From: Tetrahymena elliotti 4EA
Lineage: Eukaryota; Ciliophora; Oligohymenophorea; Hymenostomatida; Tetrahymenidae
Direction of reading: 5' to 3'
DNA: 64,000 bases
NCBI GenBank assembly: GCA_000231825.2
Contig: JH720328.1
Span: forward strand, 476,057 to 540,056
A program made the position numbers and the translations under genes. Shown here piece after piece: positions 1 to 14,800 of the stretch (its first letter is position 1; every line of letters starts with the position of its first letter). The notes under the pieces are model-generated. The model did no database searches. It saw only the letters and a list, made by a program, of their open reading frames with translations, and had not been told where the DNA came from.

Positions 1-719
1 TAGAGATAAATAGGTGAAATGATTCCAATTGAAACTTTAAGAAATTATATTATGTATGCCCGTTAATTCGTACATCCTAAATTGGCAGATATTAAAAAAG
101 AAAAGATTAAAAAATTCTATTCTGACTTACGTCAATAATCAACTATCTCCGGAGGTATGACCATAGCAGTCAGACACATTGAATCAATTATTAGAATGGC
201 TGAAGGTATTTTTTCATTAAATTTTTTTAAATCTTTACTAAAATTATATTTATAAAAGCCCATGCTAAAATGCATTTAAGAGAAGTTGTTAGAGATGAAG
301 ATATTGATGTTGCTATTAATGTTATGCTTGAAAGCTTTATATAATCATAAAAATATTCAGTAGCTAAAACTATTCGTGATAACTTTAAAGTATACTTAAC
401 TCGTAGCTCTGACAACAATAACTACCTTTTCAAGTTACTCAACAAATTATAAAAAGGAAATGTAAAAATTTAATAGAATTCTAAAAAAATAGTTTTTAAT
501 TATTAATTTTATCTTAATTAAAAGAAAAAAGTCTTATAAAATGTAGCAGAAGGTTAATAAGATAAAAAGCAAGTTGAATACGAAAATATACCAGTGTTCC
601 ATTTCGAATATTTGGCAAAAGATTATGGAATTGAAAAGTTCGAGTAATACTTTATTTTTAATAATTAAATCAATAGCTAAATTTACTTTTTTAAAAAAAA
701 GCGATTTCTATAAAAGTGA
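1..719 (+). CDS. MCM2: DNA replication licensing factor MCM2, C-terminal part
   Basis: This is the C-terminal end of a subunit of the MCM2-7 replicative helicase; the 5' part lies outside the window. The reading frame starts at base 1. It matches the MCM2 lid and C-terminal region: an R-H-I-E-S-I-I-R-M-A-E-A-H-A block followed by H-L-R-E and V-M-L-E-S-F-I, then the MCM2-like S-V-A-K-T-I-R-D-N-F tail. The combination of V-M-L-E-S-F-I with the tail points to MCM2 rather than another MCM paralogue. An intron at 206-258 is required to rebuild A-E-A-H-A. A second at 462-524 (63 nt) removes a low-complexity stretch and keeps frame. In-frame TAA and TAG are read as Gln; the first TGA in frame is 717-719. 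A further 33-nt intron near 635 is possible and would change only the last residues. Confidence 0.9.
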
Positions 720-2269
720 TGTTTTCAATAGATACTACATTAAATAAGGAAAATAAATTATTCCTAAATCTGTTTGAAGCTGAAATAAATCTTACTCTCA
801 AAATAGAGTATCCTGCAAATTACTTTTCAAAACACAATACTCACTCACTCCAGCTTAAAATATAAAATAATTAGTTTTTGTTTATAAAATTAAATTAGAT
901 TGAGAAAAATATTTAACCAACAAAAAAACTTAAATATCCAATAAAAACAAATAAATAAATTATAAAAAATTTCTTAAATTTATAAATAAATTAATAACTA
1001 AAATATATCTATCTATAAATCCTTAATACTTATATACATATTTTATTCATATACCAACTTGTATAAGTAATATTACTAAATATAAAAATTTCAAAAATAA
1101 AATTAATTTTCCCTTTTGGCCATTCTTTTTGTTCAATAGATTTTATATTTTTTTTAATTTTCCAAATAAATGAGATTAGTGTAATTTAAAAATGTTTTTA
1201 AAAAGTGAGAAATAGGAGTATCAAAAGATTAAATAAATTTAATATTTTTATTTTAAATTAATCCATACTTAAATATTAGGGGTATTTACTATTAAACAAA
1301 TTCAAAGAAAAATCAATGCCATCTTCTTACTAATTATTTCTCTATATGTAGTAAGTAGATTAGACTAAAATATTAAACAATCTAAATTCTCTTTAAAACT
1401 CTTACTAATGTTTGAATCCAGTTAATTTAACAACAATCTAATTTTAAAGAAGATTTTTAGTCTAAATAATAAGCTATATATTAATTTAGACAAATTTTCA
1501 TCAAATCTTTTAAAATCATAAATAAAAAATAAATTTAATTAGTTACCTATTATATACTGCATATTTTTTATTTTTACTCTTAATTTCTTTGAATTGTTTT
1601 AAGACATAAGTACAATTTACTAAAAACAAAACTTATCATCTTCATTACTTAAAAAATAACAATTCTTTTAAAAACCTAAGAAATAAAATAATCTATTTTA
1701 GAAAGACTTTACTTCCAAACTTTCTGACTAAGACATCTCATATGATCTACCAATTGTTTTCTTGAAAAAATCTAAGATTTTAATTCTAAAATCTTCATTT
1801 CATGAAATACTTAGGCAGATTTAGTTTTTAATGTTATTCGTTACAAATTGTTTTTCTTTTCTCTTTCTTAGCAGAAATAATTTTTGGCAATTTAATTATT
1901 TTACATGAGATGGCTTTAAATTGTTTATGTAATACTTATATCCAACTATTTATGCAAATCTCGAAATAATTTTTCCTACTTTGGTAAATTCAGTTTAGAA
2001 TATGATTATTTTTTGACTAATGATTCTAATAAAGTAGGAGCCAATCAATTAATCAAGAGAAATATTCTCAAATATGATTAGTTAATCTATTCATTCATAT
2101 CTTTTCTATAATTCAAAATTTAAAATCATATTAAACTGCAAATAAGTTACTCTTTTTTATAGAAAATTTATTTGATCTTATCTATCAATCACAAACATCA
2201 CATATAAATTTATTAATTTCTACTTAAATCTGATGAAAATCTAAATTACTCTTCAAAACAATAAATAAG
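720..2269. other. AT-rich interval, no gene called
   Basis: This stretch lies between the MCM2 stop and the LRR gene. It is extremely AT-rich. Both strands have long TGA-free runs: plus strand from about 1180 to 1906, and minus strand from about 2045 to 1800. Neither shows a recognisable domain or a clear start with splice sites. They may be unrecognised exons or chance open frames, which are common when TGA is the only stop. Confidence 0.5.
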
Positions 2270-4433
2270 ATGCATATTTTTTCTCAAACAAATAAAACGA
2301 CATAAAACATTTTTTATTTATTTCTAATTATTCCTATATTCCTCTATTTAAATAAAATACAGTGGGATGGATGCTTTGAGTTTAAGGATTTTCAGAACTC
2401 AATTGCTAGATTAAATTTCTTTGGCTTAAAAATAGCAAGCTCTATCTTAAGAAATAAGAATCTAGATATTTTTTAATTAGTTTTTTAGTTTTGAGAATTA
2501 AATGTTTTATGAGGAGAAAGTTAAAATTCCATCTAATATCATTTCAAATAGGAAAAACTCATTTAAGTTTTTATAATTAATTTATTTTCCAAAAAATTTT
2601 GAAAATATTTAACCATTTTAAACAAGATAATAGATGATCTAAAAATAGAAACAAAAATATGAAAATTTAAATGAAGTATTAATAATAAGATGATTAGTAT
2701 TTAAAATTGATAAAAATTCTTGATTATAAAATAGTTCTTTGAATCCCCATTATTTTATCATAAAAAAATTTATCTGAATTTTAAGTAATAATTGATTTGA
2801 ATACTTATTTTTAACTATTTTTAATAACTAATTGCTTATCTTCAATTTAGAGTTTTTTTTAATAAACACTGAAAATAAATTAACTTTTTATAATTTATTC
2901 ATAAAAAGAAAAATTTCATTTCGTGAAGATTAGTTAAAATCTTTGAGCTATGCTTTAGCTAAATGTGTTAATCTCTCTACTTTAATTTTAGATTTAGAGT
3001 AAAAATTTTAATAACGGATAAATTAAAAGATATTCTTTGATAACATACTTACAATTTTGAATTAAAAAAAGTTTTTTTCATTTTCAGTTAATTAAAATTC
3101 ATTAAAGGTACAATCACATAAAACCAGAAGGAGCTTCAGCTTTATTTAAAGCTTTAGAGAGATGTACTCTGCTTGAAATTTTAGATATAAATCTTAAGTA
3201 AAATATTATCAAATAACAATAAAAAAGATATCAAATCAATAATAAAATGTTTTAAAATTTATCAATTTTCTTTTAATTAAAGAGGATTTCCCTATTTCTA
3301 CTTAAATCTTGATGATAAGATTGAATAAATAATGATTTTAAAATTTTTATTTAAATACAATAAAATACTTAATTTTGTTTAAACTCATAAAAATTTTTTT
3401 TCATTTCTCAATTTTTTAAAATATATGAAAGGGACAATGACATAAAACCAGAAGGAGCTTTAGCTTTAGGTTAAGCTTTAGGAAAATTTTCTCTGATTAA
3501 AACTTTAAATCTAAATCTTGAGTAAAATATTATCAAATAATAAAAACCAATAATTCTACTTTTGCAATTTTCTTTTTCATTCATGATCTATATTTAAAAT
3601 CATTCTGAATAGAATAATTAATGTTTTAAAATTCTTATTGATAACAAAATACTTAATAATAAAATTAAAAAACTTACTTTTTTATAAAGAAACACATTTA
3701 ATTTAAATAGTTTAATGGCTAAATATTTTATCTTACAACTTTAATTTAAATATAGACGTAATCATATTGAAGACTAAGGTATGCTGGCATTATGTTCTTA
3801 ATTAGCTAATTTCTCTAATCTTTCAATACTCAAACTTTAGTTAAAGTAAAATTATTTGTATTTTAGGCTTATTTTTTTATAAAATGATATTACCACTTAT
3901 TTAAAGTGCCAATAAGATTGGCTAATAAGGCATAAAAGGATTATCTGATGTTTTGAAAAGATCTACTAAAATATCAGTTCTAGACCTTAGATTTTTGTAA
4001 AATATTTATCTATCAAAATGATTAAATAAATTTTAAGCTCATAAAATTAAATAAGAAAACAAACACCTTCCTATTTCCAAATTTGAATTTAAAATTTTAT
4101 TTAAACCAATTAGATTATTTTAACAATCATAAATTATTAATATGTTTTTAAGGTACTAAACTCTTGGACTTGATATTAAATGGCTAGCCTAAGGCTTAAT
4201 TAAATCAAATATATCAGTTTTGGTTTTATAACTCAGGTAAAGTTTTATTAAAAATTTTTTGTAATCCGTATATTCGATTAATCTTTTTTATTTTCAATTT
4301 TTTGATCATCTTTTAATTACTCTTATCTCTAAATAGTTCGTAAAATATTACTAGTATAATTGACACTGCATTCAGAAAACATCTTAAGAAAAAAATGAAG
4401 AAGTTAGTTTTTATGTTCATTTACTATGATTGA
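2270..4433 (+). CDS. Leucine-rich repeat protein with one repeat per exon
   Basis: The protein is about 282 residues and made almost wholly of LRRs of the ribonuclease-inhibitor type common in Tetrahymena, with a pattern like N-x-I-x-x-x-G-x-x-x-L-x-x-x-L-x-x-C-x-x-L-x-x-L-x-L-x-L. Inferred exons are 2270-2487, 2909-2998, 3108-3197, 3432-3521, 3756-3845, 3907-3996, 4153-4236 and 4337-4433. The five from 2909 to 3996 are each exactly 90 nt, or 30 residues, and all are split after the second codon base. Exon lengths sum to 849 nt, a whole number of codons ending in TGA. The start at 2270 is the first ATG of the first exon's frame and is the weakest point; extra upstream exons are possible. Such repeats usually bind proteins. 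No partner, enzyme domain, signal peptide or membrane segment is visible. Confidence 0.7.
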
Positions 4434-5823
4434 AAAGTATCTTTTATTTATGTTTGATTGTAAATACATATTTATATTTTTTTTTTCCCAAATACAATAT
4501 ACTTTTGTTTTGAAAATCCTAAATTACTCACAAAATTTCAATTAAAAAATGAAAATTAGACCAAAATCTTTTTTAGGGTCTCAAAAAAAAGGCTTCTAAT
4601 GAAATACCTAGTAATTACAGTAATTAAAAAACATAAATTTATATTTAAAAAAGAATGGAAAACAATAAAATTTACTTAGTATATTTCTTTAAATTAAATT
4701 AATACTTGACTTTTAATAAGCAAGAATAAATGAAAAAAATATTTTTAAATATTATATTATTGTTATCTATCTTATTTTATCCAAATAAATTAATCAGATG
4801 TAACAGAGAAAAAAAATTAGTTTAAATTTCAGTAACATGTTTTTCTAATATCATATCTTGATTTCATAAAATAAGACATAGTTGATATAAAATTTCAATT
4901 TTTCAGTCAATTTTAGGATAAATCATTTGTTTTATGAATATTGGATAATATTTTGTTGTTATTTTTTGATATTTGTTGACTAATTTATTATAATTTTTGT
5001 TATTATTAGACAATTAATTATAAAATAATAAATGAATATAAATTAGTTGGCTAACTTTTAACTACTATTTTATTTTAATTAGTTTTTGATAAGAACATAC
5101 ATTTAAATGCTGATTTAATTTAAGTAATACTAAAGGGAAAAAAGATGCGTTTAAATTTAAATGTATCATAATAATATCAAGCTGCTTTTTCAATAAAATA
5201 AAACACTGTTTTGTGTTTCAAAACTTAGGAATTTTTAGTTTATTTTTTTAGCTTAAATACTTTAAAATATGTTTCAAAACTTTTATTATTCTTTTAATCT
5301 TTAATATTTCGTTCTAATTATTTTCTTCTTAAATGAAATTTTTTAGTCATTACTTTATTTAAGATTTAGTCAACATTGATAAAAAGGGATTAATTAACAA
5401 TAATTGAAATTTTAATTTATTTTTGATTGTTATATTTTTTAAATATGAATAGAATTATCTAACAGAAAAACCTACTTCCGAAATTTAAATGTATTAATTC
5501 AATAACTAGCTAAGTGAAATTAGATGTATTATAGCTTTGAGATGTTTAGCCAATTTTATGTGAAGGTTATTGTCTGAAGATCGTGTTTTAAGCATGTAAA
5601 TAAAAGAACATTACTTTTTCTTAAGTTTTTTAATTTTATTTATTTCTTTCTTTTTAAATTTTTTGCAGAACTTATATTTAAAACCAGGAATAGCTTTTAT
5701 GAGGATAATTTAAGAATAATTATTACAAAAGTAAAAAAGAATAACAAGTAGAAGCAAACAGTATCAAAAAATCTCAAACTAAAATACAGATTGACTACCT
5801 AAGCTAATTTCATTTCCCTAATA
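4434..5823. other. Interval with possible unassigned exons
   Basis: Most of this stretch is simple AT sequence. Around 5480-5590 a frame contains an armadillo-like I-I-A-L-R-C-L-A-N-F, followed by a very strong polypyrimidine acceptor (TTTTTTGCAG) ending at about 5668. The exon after that acceptor is open into the ATG at 5824 in one frame. It could be a 5' exon or leader of the next gene. I could not join these pieces in phase, so no gene is called. Confidence 0.35.
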
Positions 5824-8800
5824 ATGAGTGAAGGAGAAAGGTAAACCTTGATTCAGGAGGATCAAGCTTTTCAAGATTCTAATCAAATTTTACCAAATAG
5901 AAACATCTCAAATTCATCTCCTTAAAATCACTAAACAAAAAGCCCAAGGACTTAGAATGATAATTACAATACCTCACCTTTTTTGGTACCATTATAAGGA
6001 TAGAATAGAATTTCCTAATTCTAAGACTTCATCATTGATAAAAATCAAACAAATAAAGTGAAGGATATTGAGATGTAAAATGTAGAAAATGGACAAGACT
6101 CTAGTGAAGATTTAATTGGAAACAAAGAATAAAATTTTAGCATTTTAGCTATTGATAAGAAGGATAATAACATTGGAGTAAATAAAGAAATCATCTACAG
6201 TAGAAGAAGGAGCCGCATCAGCTTTTTAGTTTAATTCGAGTTAATTGTGTTTATCCTATTTCTCACCTATTATTATAAGTATGGATTCCACAGAGGGTAG
6301 TACCAGCTAAAAGATAATGAAACTCTTTCATTTAAGATTGAAAACTGCTACTTTAAAATTCATGATTATAGAGCACATGTAGATTAGGATGAGGATTTAA
6401 ACTTCTACTCTTTTAATAGCATCCCTTCCTCGATTGATGAAAACATTTTATTTACCTATGCTTTACCCAATTAATCGGATTCTTCAAGTTAAGTCAATGA
6501 TGTAAACTACTTCAATATTTATTTTTTTTTAAATTTTATCATTTTTAAGCTTTTTTTTTCTGATCAAATTTAATTAATTAAATAGTCTAATAGTGAATCT
6601 GGAAGAGAAATTGAGATTATTAATCCTGGAAATACAATAGATTGTGAAATAGTTCTACTTATTTACAAGCCAACAACTATTTCAAAATTAGAAATTGATT
6701 GTGGAAAATCTGAATGCTTCATTATTAATAAATCTAAATTATTAATCTTTAATTAAGTTAAAGCATCTGGCTAATCATTAGAATTTAATACTCAACATTT
6801 GATGACAGATGTAATTCTATTTGATAATTGATTTATTCTTCATTTATTTTTACAAAATAACTAGCTTTTAATCATCACCACTTTTTTCGGGTAGATAGAG
6901 ATCAACGATGCATATTTTTAGCAAGCTTCATTAGATGTAAGTACTGGTGATATTTCTATATAGTCTACTAATAGTATACTTGCAAATTTATCTATGGTTT
7001 CTAAACTTTACTGTGCTAGCACTTATTCAAATACCCCCATAGTGAGCACTGTAGCTGATGTCTCACCTAATTGCACACCAGGTAATTTTTTTTTTGAATT
7101 TTAAGGTTTATTTTCTAAAATTTTTGAGAGGGAATGAGATAGATAGATAAATAATAGTAATTTAATGAGAGGTTAGTATTAAGTATTTATAATTAGTATT
7201 ATACTTAAATAAAAATCCCTAAATAATTATTTCCTAATAATAGTCAAGACTCCCAAATAAGCTCCTTGCCACTTTTCTCAAATTTTAATTATTTATTCTA
7301 TTTTTTGATTTAAAATATGATATAAATTTAATATTTTAATATAGTTTATTCATACAGCAGCTCACCTAATAACTAGCAAACTTTAGTTGCTTAAAGATGC
7401 TTTGAAGGAAGCGTAACTGTTAAATCTGCAGGAAATGAGCCTAACTAGATATTAAATGCTAAAAATACTTTTGGAAACATTTATATAAACGTTCTCAAAA
7501 AATATGGGGATTCTGCAATAGATAATAAATAGACCTTTTTTGATAAATCAATTTATGGATAAGAGGGTAATTCCATAAAATTATCAGATTTATCATTAAA
7601 TAATTTGTATAAATAACTTAATGAAACTTAAAGTTCAAATATCTATGACCCAATATTCATTCTTAAGCTAGGATCTTAGAATACATACTCCAGTTCATTT
7701 ACTTAATGGCAAGTATAAATAATTTTTAAAACTAAATTTTATTAATTAAATTAATATCATTAAATAGACTACATTTAACCCTGCATATACTTATCTGAAA
7801 CCCTGGTGGATAGGAACTCTTACTCTATCTCTTTTGACTCCTAAATAATATGCCAACAAAATTACTCTAGCTCCAGGATTTTGTCCATATATCCCATCTC
7901 TTTCTTAGTAAAGAATCATTTTAACTTAATAGCTCTTATCAAAAACCATGCAAGAAGGATAGAGTGATGCAAAAAAAATTCTAACTTTTGGATGGTTACA
8001 AAACTAAAATTTACCTCCAGTAAAGTTTTCTGAAAGCTCAGTTTATGATGGTAACTTACAAATAGATTTTACTAAAACATATAATGATGATTGGCTTATT
8101 ATAAATCTCAAAAATGATGGCACTGTTTCTGTTGATTCTACTAGTATAAATAGTGATCGTAATTTTAATATTTTTAATAAACTTTAGAAAAACTAATTAA
8201 TTAAATTTCAAATAATTAGAAGTATTATTAGCAGCTGTAGTAGTTAGTTTTGTTTTAGCCTTCATTTTAGGGCTTGTTTTTATGATTGGAATTGTTTATG
8301 CTGTTAACTAAAACTATTTACAAACTCTTGATCACATCAACCACATTGATACTTATTATCGTATTTAGAAGGAATAAAGAAAAACATAAGGGAGAGAAAT
8401 AGAATTTGATGAAATAGAGAATTCAGATCAAGGGAATAAAGAAAGCAAAGTATTTAAAAATTCAAAAGTTATAAAAGTTATTCACCTTATTTGTTTAATT
8501 TTTATATAGGTAGAAAAAATGAATAACGATAGTAGTGAAATCAAAAAAATGAGTGCAGAAATCAAAAAAAAGAAATTTTCTGTTAGTGGAATTCCAAACT
8601 TATTCTATACTTTGATTTATCTATCTCCACCTTTAAGTGCTTATATAGATTAAGTTGTTTTGCTCTTTTATAAAGCTGGAGCAAATTCTGCAACAAGCTT
8701 TTTTAAGTTATTGTTTGTACAAGAAAAATAGTCACAAGAAAGTGAAGACCAAATTCACAATTTAGAGAAAGACTCAATCTCTCTTTAGGATATAAAATCA

Positions 8801-11800
8801 TTATATGAATAATATTGTTACTTAAATTAGTATTTGGAAAGAAAGTTAGACAGTAAGTATAACATTAATTCTCTTAAACGCAGAGGGTTTAAAATAAGTG
8901 TTAAGTAAGATGCCCTTGTTTCTTATTATACTTATATTATTTGCAATAACAGTAATAATAAAATTATACAAGATTCTGATGGTAAAAGTTCATTAGATCT
9001 TTTCATTAAATATAATTGCAATCTAACCAAATTTGACTCTGACTCTATAGATTCCCTCACTTTTGAAAAATATTATACAGTAAATATTAATCAAAACATC
9101 TTTAATTTATTAAGTTTTTAAATTTCAAAAAAGGAATTTTGTAGTAAAAACCACTTGGAATAAGTAGCACTCAATGAGAATCTACTAAAACGCGACTATG
9201 GTATTGAAACCAGATTTTTGCCAAAATAAATAATAGAAAGAGACCCTGATTATGATCTAACAAAGAATAAAAAATTTAATATTAACTAAAATAGAGTTAA
9301 AAAAAATTTTGATCTTGTGCTCTCCAAAGATATTGAAAAAGTGTTAAATAAGATAGGATATACTGATGAATTAATTGACATTATCCGTGATATTTATAAG
9401 CCATAAGGGTTTATTCTTATAGATTTTTTCATTGTTCTAGCTCATTTAACAATCACATTTTTAGTTGGTTCTCCAATTATTGCTCTTCTTATCTATGTTA
9501 GAATTCAATAAACTCCTTTTCTTTTGATCCCTTCACAAAGATAACTTCAATTGTAATTGTTTTCCTTACTTTTAAATTTGTGAAAAATTTATTTAAATAT
9601 TTAATGAAATTATTAAACTTTAAATTTACTTTTTAAATTTCAATTTTTTTAACTTAGTTTTGATAAGTTTTAATTAATCACAAAAAAAAACCTAAAAATA
9701 GGTTAAAATAAATTAAAAATTTTATTTATTTTTAGCAATTTAGCTAAACCTAAGAATTTATTAAAAAATATAATAGATTTAATATTTCTCAAATATTTTT
9801 ATATCTCAATTTATTAGATCTGATATATTAAATAATATTTCTGCAGTTCCTTCAAAGCTAATGTGTGACTCTTTGTTTGTAAATGCAGTTGCGATTATCA
9901 CTTTTGTTTTTTGGATGCTCTCAACATTTGATCTGATTTATTATTACCTTTCAGTGAGCTTTCCTTAAGAAAGGTATTTTTAAAACTATAAGAATGCAAG
10001 TTATATTAGAAAATTTATTTCTCGTACAATGTGGACAGTCTTTTTAATCATAATTTACACAGTTTTAGTTTATCTATGCCTAATAATAACTTGGCTCATA
10101 CTTGGTGCAATCATAAATCCTGAAGCTTTTCTGCCATATGCAACGGCCTCAAGCACTCTAGTTACAATTGTTACAAAAAAATATCAGTAATAATTAATAA
10201 TAAATAGGATAATTTAGTAAAGCTGATATTTATTTTATTATTATTAAGGTAATTTAAGCAACTTTCAGAAGAAGGATGTAAGAAGCTAATTTAGTATATT
10301 AAAAATTTCTCAGAAGGTTAGTTCAAAGATATTATTAAAAAAATGGATATCAGTTAAAGAATTGAAGATAGTCTTCCTACAAATCAGATAAAAGATCTAA
10401 TTAGAGAAGCACAAAATAACAATTTACTTGATTCAAAATTAGGATAAATGATTAAAGACAACATAGAAATCATAGCAAGAGATCCGAATGCGGTGGCTCA
10501 CTTGGGATAGGAAGTTTATGATATAGCTTAGAATGCATAATAATATTCTTAAAATTTAATGCAAAAGCTTGAAACCAAAGTATAAGACGAGCTATTTTAG
10601 CAAGTAAGCAATATTAAAAATTTAAAAACTCAAAAATAAATTTACAATAAAAAATAGGTTAATAAATATCTTCCTCATCTTAGTAAAAGCTTCATTTAGG
10701 CAATTCAAAATTTACTTACTGGCCAAAAGAATAGACTAAAATAAGATTTACCAGTTATATTCAAAGATATAATTACTTAATATCAAAAAGGTCAAAAAAT
10801 AGATCCAAATGATAAGTTTTTATAATTTCTCTAAATTTTAAAAGGCCCCATAGTATCATTAATTTTCGATATAGCTCACTAAAGTAAAGAAGAAAAATAA
10901 GATGATATTAAAGAAAAGTTAATCTAGAATATTTGTGCTGTTATTTCGTTAACAATTAAATCTAATAGAAATACTTTAAATGATATTAAAAAAGAGTCAG
11001 AGAGTTTGATAAGTTTTGAAAATAGTAACTTATTTGAAAAAGTCATATATCTTAACTTAAAGTTATTACAATATTCAAAGAAAACTTAACAATAAGTAAT
11101 TTTTGCTTTATTTTTTTTTAAATAATTTAACTTTTTGAAAATTAATTTTTTTGCAATAAGAATTACTAAAACTTTTATCTTAATTTTTCTCATTCTTTTA
11201 AAATGAATAAATTTTAAAATATAAAATTAATTTTCATATTTCTTGTGATTGATTAATCAAATTTTAAAAATAGGAATATATATCTCTGATATATTAAATT
11301 TTTAGAGATGATAAGCTTGTTAAAGCATCTTCAGCCCTTAAAAGTATGGACAAATTTAAAGGAATTCTTAGGCTAATAATAGATATCATTGAAGAAAAGG
11401 GAAGGGTCAGCTCAATCTAAGTCTATTAAAAAATGAATTAATTTATTGAATCGATATTTGAGGAAAACTATCATTTAAATATTTAAAACTATTTTGATCT
11501 TTTTTTTTCTTGTTTATTTTCTAATTTCGAAGAATTAAATAATTAGGATTTCTCACTCAAGAAATCCATTTGTAAAAAAATCTTACCTTTATAGCAAGCA
11601 AAAATTTAAAATAGTATTAATAAGACAATTACAGAGTAAAATGAAATATATGGATAGGATTTAGAATACGGAGCATCTCTTTTTACCCTCTATAATCTTT
11701 GGCTTTCTGGGTCGCTATTTAACATACCAACTAATTATATAAAAGAAATTAGCTAGATAATATGTTAAGATTGCCCAAATTTTAAAATAAAATATTTGAA

Positions 11801-14800
11801 CTTAACTAAATCTAATAAAACTTCTTCTAATTAAAGTTCTTTTGATAAAAAATTTTAAAACTTTTTAAATTTTTTTGATATCTTAATAAATGACCCAGCT
11901 TCAGATTAAAAAATAATATTATAAAATTCCAAAAAGATGTTTGGAGTCTCAAAGCATTTAGTGAGTTTTATTATAAATTGCACAAGTTTTAAGTACAATA
12001 ATTTCAATCATGATGAAGAATGTAGTAACTAAATATTACAATCTAAATATTTTAAATAAATATCAAAATCTATGAAGATTTCAAGTTATTAGCTAATCGG
12101 TTTGCTTCATTTGATTCTCAAGAAATTCTAATCTTAATAAGCTTTAACTTGCTTAAAAATAATTTTCAAATAGTTTTAGGTACTTTATTTATAAATATTT
12201 TCATTGAAAATAATTATTTTCCTTAATTAATCTTTTTTAATTTTCCTTAATTAATATTTTTTAATTTTCCTTAATTAATATTTTTTAATTTTCCTTAATT
12301 AATATTTTTTAATTGAGTTAGATTATTAAATTCAAATCAAAAATTTAAATAATATTGTATTAAATAAACTAATAAGAGAAATAAAAAATACTATTGAATA
12401 ATTAGAGTTTAAATGAGTAGTTTTTATTTTTTCTCCTAAACTTTAAAATATTTTTAGTTATTTTTTAATAATAAAAAAAATTTTTTCATCAACAAATACA
12501 AATTTAGTTTGTAATTTTTAAAATGCATCATTTTGATGAAAATCATTTTTATTATTTATCTTTTTTATTTTATAATCAGATTGATGAATCATGGGCTTAA
12601 TTATTTATTTATATTTACAATCTGATAGCATCTGTGGATGAATAAGATTTAAATAATTCTTTAAATGCTTTCAATTTTAATGAATAAAAAATAGCTGTCT
12701 TAGTTTAAGAAGAAAATAGTAACCAGACAGATATCTATTTAGATTCTAATTCTTTTGCACTTATTTTACTCTTTTTGAGAGGTAAATTTGCAACTCCTTT
12801 ACTGAAGAATAGTAGGATTTATGATATGCTTAGCAAGATATTTCCAAAAATTGAATCAGAAAAATCAAATTCAGAAATAGATTATAAATAACGTGTTAAA
12901 AATATTTAAAAACTAAAATTCAAAACTAACTTAAATTAGAAAGGAGGTGACATGACAAAGATCAATTAAGATCTTACTTAAAGTATCCAAAAGCTACTAA
13001 AACTTTAAGCTGAAGATAATTTAGATGCTAATGGTTTAATTGAAATACTTAATATTTTTGATCCACTTGGTAGTGCAAATAAGTAAAACACATTTAAAAA
13101 AGAATTTTAAGTTATTTCTAAACTCTTGTCACTCAAAAATATTCCTTTAAACTACCCCGAAAATCAGACATGGTTATTAAAATAATAAATTTAGTCTTTA
13201 TAAACTGTTTTAAGTATTGATGAACATCTTATTTAAAACTTTTTAGTTCTCTTTACTTCTTCAAATATATCTAAGATAGTTATGTAAATTTAATTTAATT
13301 TTTTAAATAAAAATTAATTCACTTTGTTGTTAAAATTAGTGCTTTGAGAGATTTTGATATCAGCATAGAAGAAAATGATTATGTTTTTATTCGTTCTTAG
13401 GCCTAATTTATTTAAAATATAGAAGTAAAACAAAAATTTGTTAAGGAAATCTAGAGAGAGATTCTAGATTAAAAGTTACCATTAAACTTTTTATAATAAT
13501 TGATTCTATTTAACTAAATTCCATCTGATTCAGAGACCCTTTACTTTATTTTGAACAGTTTTTATGACGAAATTTCAGATAAAGTATAGATGATTATTAA
13601 TTTTATGTATGGTATAAAACCCATAGATACGAAATAGTAATGTCTTCATACTTATATTAAAAATTAACAAAAGTAAGCAGGTATGAAAAAAGTAAATGGA
13701 GTTGATACTCTCATCAAGATTTTTAACAATGGCTCTGAATAAAATGATAATTTAAGTTTATTTTTACAATATTTAATCGAAAATAAAAAAAAGACACCTT
13801 TGCTTATAGGATCTATGTTTACTTACTTAAATGGAGATGGATAGCAAATAGATATAAACATAACAAAAAGAGATTAAGACATTAAAGATAATCAGAAATC
13901 TAATAACAACCCCTACCTAACTATAGAATAATATCTCTCTAAGGAATTAGATATTAAAGTTGAGTTTTTCAATACTCTCCAAAGCTTATTTATAGATGAC
14001 ACATCCACTTTTGCTTCAGAATTAATTAAATTCTGTAGATAAGAGGACTATCAATCACAAAGATAATAAAAGCTTTAAGCTAAGGTTTAAAAAAACAATA
14101 AAGTAGCTCCAGAGAACTCTGCTATTAATATAAAAAACTAGAAACCTGCAGAAAATTTTATCAATAGAATTACTCTATAAGATAAAGAATTGGAGTAGTT
14201 TATAAAAATATTTTCTAAAAACTCAATAAACTCCTCTTTCTTTAGCAGAGAAATGTCTCTCCCTAATGATTTAGTTGAGTTAATACAAGTTGTTTGCTTG
14301 ATAAAATATTCTGAAGAAGAAAACAGAAACAAGAATTATCAATTGATTGAATAAAATAAATCTTGCAAAAATATTTTCTCCAAACTAGGTGTTGACTTAG
14401 ATGAATATATATCTTGTGTTAAATTTCTTTACAACGACTTTGATGTTTCTAACTCACAAGATTTGTAGAATAAACTAAAGTTACCAATAAATTTCCCTAT
14501 TGATATCTTATAAAGTATTTTAGATTTACAAATTGATCTCCCAAAACAAGATGATACCAAGACTAGAAAATCTAAACTCAAAAAAATTATCAAACAAAAT
14601 TATTTTATGAAAAACGTAGATGAAAAGAATTTAAAATGGTATTAATTATTAAATGCCATATAAAAAGACTTTACCTTACTTAAAGAATTTGAAGCAGATA
14701 TATAAATGACTAAGAGTGACAAAGGTTGCAAAGACATCAAATTTTTAACAGGAATTATTGGGTAAATTATTAATGAATGAAAATATATTAATTTTTATTA

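Noticed and set aside
9581..9583. TGA as the end of a first gene starting at 5824
   Set aside because: A GT donor just before it (about 9556) and an AG acceptor at about 9807 rejoin the frame to an exon with no start codon of its own, so an intron is more likely. The alternative is noted in the gene entry.
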